Source: SIG440 sp045579055 (GTDB taxonomy: Bacteria > Bacillota > Clostridia > Monoglobales > Monoglobaceae). Taken from it: a stretch of 37,704 bases of DNA. The position numbers were made by a program, and so were the translations under genes. The notes beneath the pieces are model-generated. The model was given only the letters and a program-made list of their open reading frames with translations, was not told where the DNA came from and did not search any database. The stretch spans positions 1 to 37,704 of the forward strand of contig JAZNLK010000189.1 in the NCBI GenBank assembly GCA_045579055.1, given 5' to 3'. Every line of letters begins with the position of its first letter. Within the stretch, counting starts at the first letter, position 1. Positions 24,126 through 31,673 of the stretch are shown in pieces.

Positions 24126-24260
24126 CCTTTTATATAAAGGAGCAACCGCCTATAAACACGCAGTCTTGACCCAAAGGTCAAGACGGAGAAGGCAGGGCGA
24201 GTTGCGACGACGAGTGAGTTCGAAACCATCCTCACTTAAATCAAAACTAAGGAGCTGAAA
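24126..24260 (+). promoter_or_regulatory. Structured leader of queT, candidate preQ1 riboswitch
   Basis: The region before queT folds into nested helices: CCTTT/AAAGG at 24126-24140; GCAACCGCC (24143-24151) with GGCGAGTTGC (24197-24206), one bulged A; inside it a perfect 9-bp stem GTCTTGACC/GGTCAAGAC (24163-24171 with 24176-24184) closed by CAAA; and AGTGAG/CTCACT just before the ribosome binding site AAGGAGC. The queT family is a known target of preQ1 riboswitches, including class III, reported from this part of the Clostridia. Class assignment is inference from context and size. Confidence 0.6.
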
Positions 24261-24267
24261 CTTAATA

Positions 24268-24753
24268 ATGAAAAAAGAAAACAAAATCCGCTTTTTAACC
24301 CAGGCGGCGGTAATTGCCGCAATGTACGTCATTCTGACCCTGCTGACAAACGCCTTCGGTCTCGCAAACGGTGTCATTCAGATTCGCATATCCGAGGCTC
24401 TGACCGTTCTGCCCTGCGTAATTTCAGCGGCAGTTCCCGGACTGACCCTTGGCTGTCTGCTTTCAAACATTATGACAGGCTGCATCGCCATCGACATAGT
24501 CTGCGGCACAATTGCAACGCTTATCGGTGCAATTGCAACAAAAGCTTTGTGCCGACACAAGCTATTGGCACCTATTCCGCCAATCCTATCAAACACCCTG
24601 ATTATTCCCTTTGTTTTATCCTATGCATATCACATACCGGGCTCCATCCCATATTTTATGCTGACAGTAGGTACAGGCGAAATAATCTCTTGCGGAATTC
24701 TGGGATATATGTTGCTTTTTGCACTGAAACGTGTAACAAAATCATATAGATAA
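24268..24753 (+). CDS. queT: QueT family ECF transporter S component (queuosine precursor uptake)
   Basis: The 161-residue hydrophobic protein has about five to six membrane helices and family signatures: FGLANGVIQIRISEALTVLP, AVPGLTLGCLLSNI and ATLIGAIATKAL. QueT is the substrate-binding subunit for preQ1 or a related precursor. It needs the shared EcfA/EcfA'/EcfT module encoded elsewhere. The ATG at 24268 follows AAGGAGC about 13 bases upstream. The structured leader before it agrees with this function. Confidence 0.9.
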   Translation: MKKENKIRFLTQAAVIAAMYVILTLLTNAFGLANGVIQIRISEALTVLPCVISAAVPGLTLGCLLSNIMTGCIAIDIVCGTIATLIGAIATKALCRHKLLAPIPPILSNTLIIPFVLSYAYHIPGSIPYFMLTVGTGEIISCGILGYMLLFALKRVTKSYR

Positions 24754-24759
24754 CAAAAC

Positions 24760-24787
24760 GTGCCCCCTTGGCGAACCAAGGGGGCAC
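24760..24787. terminator. Perfect 12-bp hairpin between convergent genes
   Basis: GTGCCCCCTTGG (24760-24771) and CCAAGGGGGCAC (24776-24787) form a perfect stem with loop CGAA on the plus strand and the very stable UUCG type on the minus strand. GTTTTGTT follows on the minus strand, so it may end transcription of the 24912-25655 gene better than queT. Confidence 0.75.
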
Positions 24788-24820
24788 ACGAAGATATCAA
24801 CAAAATCTGAATGAATCACC

Positions 24821-24881
24821 TTGAACGTAGTCGAAGGGTCTTAAAACTGCTTATAATCGTAATATTCTTCGTTGCGTTCAA
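24821..24881. repeat. Dispersed GTCGAAGxxTCTT-type inverted repeat
   Basis: TTGAACG (24821-24827) and CGAAG (24832-24836) pair with CTTCG (24867-24871) and CGTTCAA (24875-24881). The segment GTCGAAGGGTCTTAAA is shared, with two changes, with GTCGAAGAATCTTAAA at the right end of the element at 36551-36694. Confidence 0.6.
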
Positions 24882-24911
24882 AATAACAAGTTGTCAAACA
24901 TAATGGGGTTG

Positions 24912-25655
24912 CTACTTTATCTCACCATTTTCCATTTCAATTCCGTGCTTTTCACACAATTCATCTCTCAATTCTTCAAACATCTCTATTTTGCTGTTCA
25001 AATTCTGCAATGCGGCATAGTATTCAACAGAATACTCCTTCCCCATACTTATGGAACAATATGCCACCGAAGTCAGATTCTGAAGCTCATCACACACATC
25101 CATAACACGGTCGTGAAGCTTTGCTATTTCCTTGTCTGAGGACGAATATGCCGCCGCTTTTCTGTGAATACTTTTTGCCCGTTCCTTCAGTGCATTTTCC
25201 GGAGCCGCTTCATCGGTTTGCATTCCTTCGCTCCGAACCATCAAATTCAGAAGATTAGCCACTTTGTAGCCTCTCAACCGGTCTATGTCCAGTGCAAGCT
25301 CATTAACTTCCTCGAACAACGGAACGCAAGTATTATTATAATAATGGCTAAAATCCTCTTTAAATGAATTCTGCGTAAAAAACACAATAGCCGCACTCAA
25401 AACTGCCGACAGCAAGCAAAAAAGTACTTTCTTTATCAAAAATTCCAGAACAGAATCCTTACCATTGTTAATTATAAACCTTTTAATTTTCACAAATATT
25501 TCAGACTTCTTTTCCGGTTTTTCACTTTTCTGTGCTAATTCAAAATCAGCTTTTTTCTCAGTTTCATCAACCGTTTCCATATTCTTCTCGGCACATTTAT
25601 CGCACGGGCTCTCACCTTTTGATATGGGCTTTTCGCCTCTGTCACAAACACTCAT
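24912..25655 (-). CDS. Zinc-ribbon-like membrane protein of unknown function, paralogue 1
   Basis: The ATG at 25655 is used because GGAG lies 8 bases upstream and the start then aligns with the neighbour paralogue. The 247-residue product has a degenerate zinc-ribbon start (SVCDRGEKP with one Cys of the first pair lost, later CDKC), a charged linker, a helix KIKRFIINNGKDS, one membrane segment around residues 77-95 (FCLLSAVLSAAIVFF), and a predicted extracytoplasmic helical domain of about 150 residues ending ELCEKHGIEMENG. About 36 of 43 residues around the membrane segment and 31 of 42 at the C terminus match paralogue 2. I do not recognise the family. It has its own promoter. Confidence 0.85.
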   Translation of the reverse strand: MSVCDRGEKPISKGESPCDKCAEKNMETVDETEKKADFELAQKSEKPEKKSEIFVKIKRFIINNGKDSVLEFLIKKVLFCLLSAVLSAAIVFFTQNSFKEDFSHYYNNTCVPLFEEVNELALDIDRLRGYKVANLLNLMVRSEGMQTDEAAPENALKERAKSIHRKAAAYSSSDKEIAKLHDRVMDVCDELQNLTSVAYCSISMGKEYSVEYYAALQNLNSKIEMFEELRDELCEKHGIEMENGEIK

Positions 25656-25694
25656 TCTCATTACTCCTTAAGTTCGAATACTCTTGCTGATTAT

Positions 25695-25723
25695 AATATA
25701 ACAAAAAAGACAAATTTTTTCAA
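25695..25723 (-). promoter_or_regulatory. Sigma-A promoter of paralogue 1
   Basis: On the minus strand TTGAAA (25718-25723) and TATATT (25695-25700) are 17 bp apart. The -35 and the T-rich spacer resemble those of paralogue 2, as expected if the promoter was duplicated too. Confidence 0.7.
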
Positions 25724-25742
25724 GTATTCTTGAATTTTTGTT

Positions 25743-25782
25743 TAAAAAGAAAAAAAGAGCCGTCGAGTTTAACAACAGCTCT
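25743..25782 (-). terminator. Terminator of paralogue 2
   Basis: On the minus strand AGAGCTGTTG (25773-25782) pairs with CGACGGCTCT (25756-25765), 10 bp with two G-U pairs, followed by TTTTTTTCTTTTT. Confidence 0.85.
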
Positions 25783-25804
25783 GCAATATAGTAAAACGTA
25801 TAAA

Positions 25805-26557
25805 CTATTTTACCTCTCCGTTTTCTATTTTAATTCCGTGCTTTTCGCATAACTCGTCCCGCATCTCCTTGAAAACCTTCGTCTTGCTGTTTAAGGTTTG
25901 AAGTGCAGCATAATACTCAACCGAATAATCCTCTTTCATATTCATCGAGGTATAAACAAGTGCAGTAACATTCTGTAATTCCTCACATACCTCCACAATG
26001 CAATTATGGAGTTTTGTTATTTCCTTGTTGGATGATGAATAGGATACCGCCTTCTGATAAATCTCCGTCGCCTGTTCCATCACCGTGCTTGCCTTCAGCA
26101 TTTCCTCCGCAAGCTGAGATTCCCCGGTCTCGTCCATTCCGTCCAATATCAATGCTGTTTCCATAAAATCGTCCATATGGTCTATATCAAACGCAAGCTC
26201 ATTGATTTCTTTGGATAACGGAACAAATGTTTTCTCATAATAATCTTCAAAATCCTCTTTGAAGGAGTTCTGTGTAAAAAACACAATTGCCGCACTGAGA
26301 ATTGCTGACAGCAAGCAAAAAAACACTTTTCTTATCAGGAAATTCACCATAGAATCCTTGCCGTTATTAATAATCAGTCTTTTTAGCTTTTCAAATTTCC
26401 CGGATTTCTTTTCTTGTTTCTCTTCCGTCTCCCGTTCCGTATTCACAACAACTTTATCAGCATTGTCTCCGATGTTTTTTTCGTCATTTTTGACACATTC
26501 ATAACAGACCGTCCCTGCCCCGGACATTGGCTTCCCGCACTTTTCGCAAAATCCCAT
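25805..26557 (-). CDS. Zinc-ribbon membrane protein of unknown function, paralogue 2
   Basis: This 250-residue protein starts MGFCEKCGKPMSGAGTVC and then YEC, an intact C-x2-C...C-x2-C zinc ribbon. A charged, glutamate-rich linker, the KLKRLIINNGKDS helix, a single membrane segment at about 77-96 (FFCLLSAILSAAIVFF) and a C-terminal helical domain follow. The likely topology is zinc ribbon inside and helical domain outside. It is a tandem duplicate of the gene at 24912-25655 and keeps the cysteines the other has partly lost. GGAG lies 10 bases before the ATG. No known function is recognised. Confidence 0.87.
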   Translation of the reverse strand: MGFCEKCGKPMSGAGTVCYECVKNDEKNIGDNADKVVVNTERETEEKQEKKSGKFEKLKRLIINNGKDSMVNFLIRKVFFCLLSAILSAAIVFFTQNSFKEDFEDYYEKTFVPLSKEINELAFDIDHMDDFMETALILDGMDETGESQLAEEMLKASTVMEQATEIYQKAVSYSSSNKEITKLHNCIVEVCEELQNVTALVYTSMNMKEDYSVEYYAALQTLNSKTKVFKEMRDELCEKHGIKIENGEVK

Positions 26558-26595
26558 TTTCTCATCACTCCTTCTGTTGCAATGTCTTTGTTTAT

Positions 26596-26625
26596 ATTAT
26601 ACCAAAAAAACAAAGTTTTTTTCAA
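26596..26625 (-). promoter_or_regulatory. Sigma-A promoter of paralogue 2
   Basis: On the minus strand TTGAAA (26620-26625) and TATAAT (26596-26601) are 18 bp apart. Confidence 0.72.
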
Positions 26626-26652
26626 TCCTTCATTTATTAAAATATAAATTCC

Positions 26653-26689
26653 AAAGAAAAAACGAGGCTGTTGAATTTTCAACAGTCTC
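26653..26689 (-). terminator. Terminator of the 26712-27242 gene
   Basis: On the minus strand GAG-A-CTGTTGAA pairs with TTCAACAG-C-CTC (26664-26689), followed by GTTTTTTCTTT. Its TGTTG core resembles the terminator at 25743-25782. Confidence 0.82.
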
Positions 26690-26711
26690 AATGTAAATAA
26701 GGTGTACACTT

Positions 26712-27242
26712 TTAATTTTTCTTGCTGAAACCAACAAAGAAATAGCAAAATCCAAGACCACTAATTATCAAGCAAAGCACACCAACGGACGTACTTATGC
26801 AATCCTGAAGATTATCCGCAGCCTTTGCCGCAACATTTTTAGCGCTTGAAACATTTTCAGCAACAGCTGCTGCATTGTTGCTCGCATCCGCTGCTGCCTG
26901 CTGCATACCGGTATACGCATCCCCACCGTAATACTGGTACTCGGTGGTTTTTGTAGATGCCGAGGAGCCTGTTGGTGTTGGACTTGTCAATCCACCAAAA
27001 ATCAATACCAAAGACATAACAACGGCACACAAACTCGCAATCATACCAACAATATAAGGTATTTTTTTATTAGTAGCTTTTTTAGTATAAATATCCTTCT
27101 CCCAGGGTTCTTCAGCAAAAGATATTTCTTTTGGCTCTGCCGCCGACTCTTCAATTAAAGTCTCAGTCTCAACTGTTTCTCCGCAAATATCACAGGTATC
27201 CTTGCCCGGTGCAACTGTTCCTCCGCAATTCTTACATATCAT
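26712..27242 (-). CDS. Zinc-ribbon membrane protein of unknown function
   Basis: The ATG at 27242 follows GAGGAGAG and gives 176 residues. It begins MICKNCGGTVAPGKDTCDIC, a clean C-x2-C...C-x2-C zinc ribbon. An acidic linker, a membrane helix at about 64-84 (IPYIVGMIASLCAVVMSLVLIFGGL), a Ser/Thr/Ala-rich outer segment and a second C-terminal membrane helix (SVGVLCLIISGLGFCYFFVGF) follow. It shares the ribbon-plus-membrane plan, but no clear sequence identity, with the two paralogues downstream. The function is unknown. The ribbon may bind a partner rather than nucleic acid. Confidence 0.85.
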   Translation of the reverse strand: MICKNCGGTVAPGKDTCDICGETVETETLIEESAAEPKEISFAEEPWEKDIYTKKATNKKIPYIVGMIASLCAVVMSLVLIFGGLTSPTPTGSSASTKTTEYQYYGGDAYTGMQQAAADASNNAAAVAENVSSAKNVAAKAADNLQDCISTSVGVLCLIISGLGFCYFFVGFSKKN

Positions 27243-27319
27243 TTTTATTCTCTCCTCTTTTGTCAAATATATTTACTATAATTGTAACACAAACACCGTG
27301 GCAAAGCCAATGTCCACCG

Positions 27320-28441
27320 TCAGAAGTTAATGGCTTTACTTCGGTATTTGACATTCAGCACAAGCCCCACCGCAATAATATTTGTCAGTAATGACGAACC
27401 TCCATAGCTAAAAAACGGCAAAGGAATACCTGTAACAGGCATAATACCGATGCACATACCCACATTTTCGACAACGTGGAACGTAAACATTGCCGCAACG
27501 CCAAAACAAATATACATACCAAGATTATTTTTCGCATTAAGACCAATCATAATGCATCTGATTATGATAGCAAGGAGTAGTGCCATCACAAGTAAAGCAC
27601 CAATAAACCCAAGCTCCTCACAGACAACCGAAAAAATAAAGTCGGTGTGACGTTCCGGAAGAAAATTCTCAAACTGGCTGTTTCCTTCATAAAGCCCCGT
27701 GCCGAAAATCTGCCCCGACCCGATAGCCATTTTGGACTGTGCCACCTGAAACCCCGAACCCGTTGGGTCATTTTCAGGATTGAACAGATTGATAATTCGC
27801 TGCTTCTGATATGGTTCAAGAACAAAAATCCACGCAAGCGGCACAGAAGCCGCCACCAGTCCGCCCAAAGTTGCCAGAAACTTCCAGCTTATCTTTGCCA
27901 CATACAGCATAACAAAAACAATGCAACCAAAAACCACAGCCGTTCCGAAGTCAGGCTGCAGAAGAATCAAGCCTATGAGTACCCCGGCGTGAAGCATAAG
28001 AAGTATCACATTCTTGGGTCGGTTTATCATATCGTCAACGGCAGAAAGATGCTTTGCAAAGGTTATAATGAACGCAAGCTTAACCAGCTCTGCCGGCTGA
28101 ATACCAATAAGCGAACCAAATCTGAACCAGCTTCTCGCACCATTTTCATAAACACCTATACCCGGAACCAGAACCAGAACCAGAAGCATCAGTGAAATAA
28201 CATAAAGATATCTTGAAAGTCCTGCCAAATACTCATAATCCAGAATAATCAAAACAGCGATGATGCCTATGCCCAAAACCAAAGATGCGAATTGAACCAA
28301 AACATACTTTCCCGCCGAAGGTGCCGCACTGGAAATCATCACAATCCCGAATAGGGCAGCCGCAAGCATCAAAAAGAACAGAATAAAATCAAAATTCTTT
28401 TTGAAATCCTTATGCTTTCCCAGATTCCCGCTTCCAAACAC
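27320..28441 (-). CDS. rodA: SEDS peptidoglycan glycosyltransferase RodA
   Basis: The 373-residue membrane protein has about ten helices and SEDS motifs: GARSWFRFG, KLAFIITFAKHLS, QPDFGTAVVFG, QSKMAIGSGQIFGTG, PERHTDFIFSVVCEELG and GIPLPFFSYGGSS. SEDS proteins polymerise lipid II with a partner PBP. RodA rather than FtsW is preferred because of its sequence type and the mltG-containing neighbourhood, not a division cluster. The start is GTG with AAGGAG 9 bases upstream, and that signal overlaps the end of trmR (gap 6 bp). Confidence 0.92.
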   Translation of the reverse strand: MFGSGNLGKHKDFKKNFDFILFFLMLAAALFGIVMISSAAPSAGKYVLVQFASLVLGIGIIAVLIILDYEYLAGLSRYLYVISLMLLVLVLVPGIGVYENGARSWFRFGSLIGIQPAELVKLAFIITFAKHLSAVDDMINRPKNVILLMLHAGVLIGLILLQPDFGTAVVFGCIVFVMLYVAKISWKFLATLGGLVAASVPLAWIFVLEPYQKQRIINLFNPENDPTGSGFQVAQSKMAIGSGQIFGTGLYEGNSQFENFLPERHTDFIFSVVCEELGFIGALLVMALLLAIIIRCIMIGLNAKNNLGMYICFGVAAMFTFHVVENVGMCIGIMPVTGIPLPFFSYGGSSLLTNIIAVGLVLNVKYRSKAINF

Positions 28442-28447
28442 CCTAAC

Positions 28448-29110
28448 TCACTCCTTGAAGCTCAACGCAACTCCGTCCCCTATGGGCAAAAGAGCCGTGC
28501 TGAAATTTTTATTTTCTTTCAACATTTCCAGATAATTTCTGAGCCTGCGTACAATGGTAATTTTCCTCCGCACCACCAACTCATCGGTAGCAGTCATACC
28601 CTTGTACAAAACGTTATCAGAAATAAGTATACCGCCTTTTCGCAGAAGTCTCTCGCAGTGCGGAAAGAACTCCATATACTGTCCCTTTGCGGCATCCACA
28701 AAAACAGCGTCAAAAACGCCCTCCCCCGGCATATCAGCAACAATCTGACGTGCATCGCCTCGCAGAAGGGTAACTTTTTTGTCCACGCCGGCTCTGAGGA
28801 AGTTTTTCTCCGCCTCATCAGCCATCTCGTCCGAAAGCTCAACCGTAACAATCTCCGCACCGCAGGCATTGGTCATCCTTATGGCAGAATATCCGATTGC
28901 AGTCCCCAATTCAAGAACTTTTTTTGCTCCGGCAATTTTCAAAAGCACCTCCACAAACCGAATGCTCTCCGGCTGTGAAATGGGAACATCCTTCTCCTTT
29001 GCGTACTTCTCCATTTCCGCAATATGTCCGTGACTTTCAGGAATAGTGTCCCTCAGATAGCGTATTATATATTCATAATTTATGTTATCTTCCTCAATCC
29101 AAGCCTTCAA
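28448..29110 (-). CDS. trmR: SAM-dependent O-methyltransferase, probably tRNA 5-hydroxyuridine methyltransferase TrmR
   Basis: The 220-residue product belongs to the class I O-methyltransferase family 3: VLELGTAIGYSAIRM for SAM binding, VDAAKGQYMEFF with the metal-site aspartate, SDNVLYKG. B. subtilis YrrM of this family was shown to be TrmR, which methylates ho5U34 of tRNA, and there too it lies next to the mltG-like yrrL. mltG is adjacent here. The start is TTG with GAGG about 10 bases upstream. A small-molecule substrate cannot be ruled out. Confidence 0.82.
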   Translation of the reverse strand: MKAWIEEDNINYEYIIRYLRDTIPESHGHIAEMEKYAKEKDVPISQPESIRFVEVLLKIAGAKKVLELGTAIGYSAIRMTNACGAEIVTVELSDEMADEAEKNFLRAGVDKKVTLLRGDARQIVADMPGEGVFDAVFVDAAKGQYMEFFPHCERLLRKGGILISDNVLYKGMTATDELVVRRKITIVRRLRNYLEMLKENKNFSTALLPIGDGVALSFKE

Positions 29111-29141
29111 AATTCAGAACCTCACTTCAAAAAATGTGGCA

Positions 29142-30197
29142 TCATCGCCCTTGTAGTTCTCTGACAACTCTCATATGCTCTTCCCCTGTTTTGGAGAATA
29201 CATTTTCGCTTCCGTCCAGCCTTGCAGCAAAATACAAATAATCCGACGGCTGGGGGAACAATGCCGCCTCAATCGACCCGAGTCCCGGTGATGCAATGGG
29301 ACCCACCGGCAGACCCTTGTTGATATATGTGTTATATTCAGACTGAATCTGAATGTCCGCATTACTGAGAATGGGTTTTCGTTCCTTGATAATATATTGA
29401 ACAGTTGCACATGAGCTGAGAGTCATATCCTTCTTCATTCTGTTATAGAAAACCGAAGCAACCAACTTACGTTCTTGGTCATTTGCCGCCTCACGTTCCA
29501 CCATAGACGCCATAGTAACCACCTCATCAAGAGGCATATCCGTGCCTGACGCCTCGTAAATGGGAATAACCTTTTCCTCAAAGGTATCAAGCATCCTGCA
29601 AATCATATCGTGTTCACTTTCAGTGGCATAAAACTCGTATGTGGCAGGGAACAAGTACCCTTCAAGACGGTTTTCGTCCCTTGTAATTTTCTTCACAAAC
29701 CAATGCTCAAACTCGCCGTTTTCAGCTTCGCGAATAAACTTCTTGCTGTCCGCGAGACCGTGTTCCTGTAGGCGTTCAGCAATCTGTCTGACCTCAAACC
29801 CCTCAGGAATAACAACCCGAACCACACCGGTTTCAACATCAGGGACAGAAGTCAGCTTGTCTATAATCTCGCCGTAGCCCATACCCTTTTTCAGAAAATG
29901 TCCGCCTCTTTGAAAAAGATGATTTCCGTCCATTTTCTCGTATAACCGAAAAGCAAACTCAAAGTCAATCACGTCTTCATCCTTGAGGATTTCTGCAATT
30001 TCCTTCACAGAGCAACCGTCAGGAATTTCAATCAACACTTTTTCTCCGCCGCCGAAGCCCCAGCCGAACATATCGCAAAGAACCATCACAAGCCAGACCG
30101 CAACAGCCACCACCGCCAAAGTCACAACAGCAAATATTCTGTTTTTCCTCATTTTCTGGCAAAACTTCTTCACCGATGTCACAAAACTATTCTTCAT
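29142..30197 (-). CDS. mltG: Endolytic transglycosylase MltG
   Basis: The 351-residue protein has an N-terminal membrane helix at about 20-42 and an extracellular YceG domain. Visible are LEGYLFPATYEF, the catalytic glutamate in ASMVEREAANDQE, VFYNRM and SPGLGSIEAALFPQ. MltG cuts nascent glycan chains at the membrane and affects chain length with RodA-type synthases. It lies two genes upstream of rodA in the same orientation. Confidence 0.96.
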   Translation of the reverse strand: MKNSFVTSVKKFCQKMRKNRIFAVVTLAVVAVAVWLVMVLCDMFGWGFGGGEKVLIEIPDGCSVKEIAEILKDEDVIDFEFAFRLYEKMDGNHLFQRGGHFLKKGMGYGEIIDKLTSVPDVETGVVRVVIPEGFEVRQIAERLQEHGLADSKKFIREAENGEFEHWFVKKITRDENRLEGYLFPATYEFYATESEHDMICRMLDTFEEKVIPIYEASGTDMPLDEVVTMASMVEREAANDQERKLVASVFYNRMKKDMTLSSCATVQYIIKERKPILSNADIQIQSEYNTYINKGLPVGPIASPGLGSIEAALFPQPSDYLYFAARLDGSENVFSKTGEEHMRVVRELQGR

Positions 30198-30219
30198 TCA
30201 AAATCACCGCTTTTGCAAA

Positions 30220-31116
30220 TCAATTTCCGCCTGATAAAAAATACTTAACCAGTGCAACAGCAAAACTCAGAATCACGGGCAAGCTGAAAATGCTGTTCAC
30301 AACAAGCTTTCCGGGCTTGAACACCTTGTTGATTTTCACCTTTCCCTTCTGAATAAGCAAGAAAGCAAAAAGAACAAAAAATCCCAAAACTGCAAGCACA
30401 AAAACAAGCCATACGTTATCTCCCACAGACGGCAGAATAACCGTCCCCAGAAGGAGTGCCGTCAGATTGCTCAAACCGTGATAAACCATTGCCGCATAAA
30501 GGGAATTGCATTTTATCATAACCACCGAAGCAACAATCCCCATAAAAACAAACCCCGGCAAGTCATTGAGGCTCATATGCAAAAAAGCAAACATAAGACT
30601 TGTGAAAAAGATAGCCGCAACAGTATTGCCTTTGTTGTATGCACTGAATATAATCCCGCGCATCCAGAACTCCTCCAGAACCGCAGGAATCAGCACAACC
30701 GCAAAAATCCCCAAAGCCAGCGAATCGCTGTCCGCAACAGCCTCAACCGAGGTATCAACAGGTGTTTCAAAAATGGCATTGAAAGGCAGATTCAGAAGAA
30801 TCATCACAAACTGACTGCAAACCCCCAATGCCGCCGCCAGAAGCAAAAGAGAAATCCGACACCCGTTCATTCCGAATTCCTCTTTGACATCCTTTTCAAA
30901 AGTCCCTCTTGCAGACCGTGCATAAAGCATAATAGGAACACCAATGGCAAACAGTTCAACAATTGCCACCCTGACATACCTGTGAGGCGGATTCTCTATA
31001 AAGCTGAAAACCGCCTCAACCACAACCTCAGCCGCAAATTGAGCCAGAACAACCCAAAAAATCATCCACCTGACACTCTTTATGTTCCTCCTGAGTTCAG
31101 TCTTTTTCTCTGTCAT
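30220..31116 (-). CDS. CPBP family intramembrane metalloprotease
   Basis: This 298-residue protein has about eight membrane segments and the CPBP/Abi motifs: EEFWMRG (E148, E149, R153), FAFLH with H180, and YHGLSN with H213 and N217. The family comprises glutamate/histidine-dependent membrane proteases, some acting in protein prenyl processing or bacteriocin self-immunity. No bacteriocin gene is near, so the role is unknown. The conserved catalytic set is complete. Confidence 0.93.
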   Translation of the reverse strand: MTEKKTELRRNIKSVRWMIFWVVLAQFAAEVVVEAVFSFIENPPHRYVRVAIVELFAIGVPIMLYARSARGTFEKDVKEEFGMNGCRISLLLLAAALGVCSQFVMILLNLPFNAIFETPVDTSVEAVADSDSLALGIFAVVLIPAVLEEFWMRGIIFSAYNKGNTVAAIFFTSLMFAFLHMSLNDLPGFVFMGIVASVVMIKCNSLYAAMVYHGLSNLTALLLGTVILPSVGDNVWLVFVLAVLGFFVLFAFLLIQKGKVKINKVFKPGKLVVNSIFSLPVILSFAVALVKYFLSGGN

Positions 31117-31130
31117 AATCTTTCATCCAA

Positions 31131-31673
31131 TCAGAATTTGGGGAACTGCATCTGGTCAAGAATCTCCTGACCAACCCCTGCTTTAAACCAATCCGCAATC
31201 CTCGCTCCAAAAAGCAAAGATGCCCCGGCACCTTTACCGGTTATAATATTATCATCAATGGCAACAGGGGCATTTTCCACAATAGCCCCCTTCAGATGTT
31301 CTTCAAAGCCCGGATAGCAAACAGCCAGTTTGCCCTCAAGCAAACCCAGTTCGCCAAGAATCATCGGTGCTGCACAGATGGCGGCAACAAGCTTACCGTT
31401 GTCCGCACAGAACTCAACAGCATTTATAACACTCTCGTCAGCTTGAAGATTAAGGGTTCCGGGCATACCGCCGGGAAGAATAACTCCCTCAATTCCTTCA
31501 ATATCAACATCCTTTATTTCCAGGTCAGCAGAAACCGCAACACCGTGGCTACCGGTAATCTCTTTTCCGCCCACACCAACTGTTTTAACATTTATTTCCG
31601 CTCTGCGCAGAACATCAAGGCAACCGATTGCTTCAGTTTCCTCAAATCCGTTTGCAAGAAACATATAAACCAT
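31131..31673 (-). CDS. DJ-1/PfpI family protein
   Basis: The 180-residue product has the nucleophile C100 in AAICAAPMIL, its partner E14 (equivalent to E18 of human DJ-1) in GFEETEA, and GVILPGG. It is of the YajL/DJ-1 group (DJ-1 subfamily I), reported as chaperone, protease-like or glyoxalase/deglycase. The activity is debated. It overlaps the tagA stop by one base (TAATG), so it is translationally coupled with tagA. Confidence 0.93.
   Translation of the reverse strand: MVYMFLANGFEETEAIGCLDVLRRAEINVKTVGVGGKEITGSHGVAVSADLEIKDVDIEGIEGVILPGGMPGTLNLQADESVINAVEFCADNGKLVAAICAAPMILGELGLLEGKLAVCYPGFEEHLKGAIVENAPVAIDDNIITGKGAGASLLFGARIADWFKAGVGQEILDQMQFPKF

Noticed and set aside
24115..24128. Terminator after the SDR gene
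   Set aside because: AGGTC/GACCT gives only a 5-bp stem with four T, and overlaps the start of the queT leader; too weak to call.
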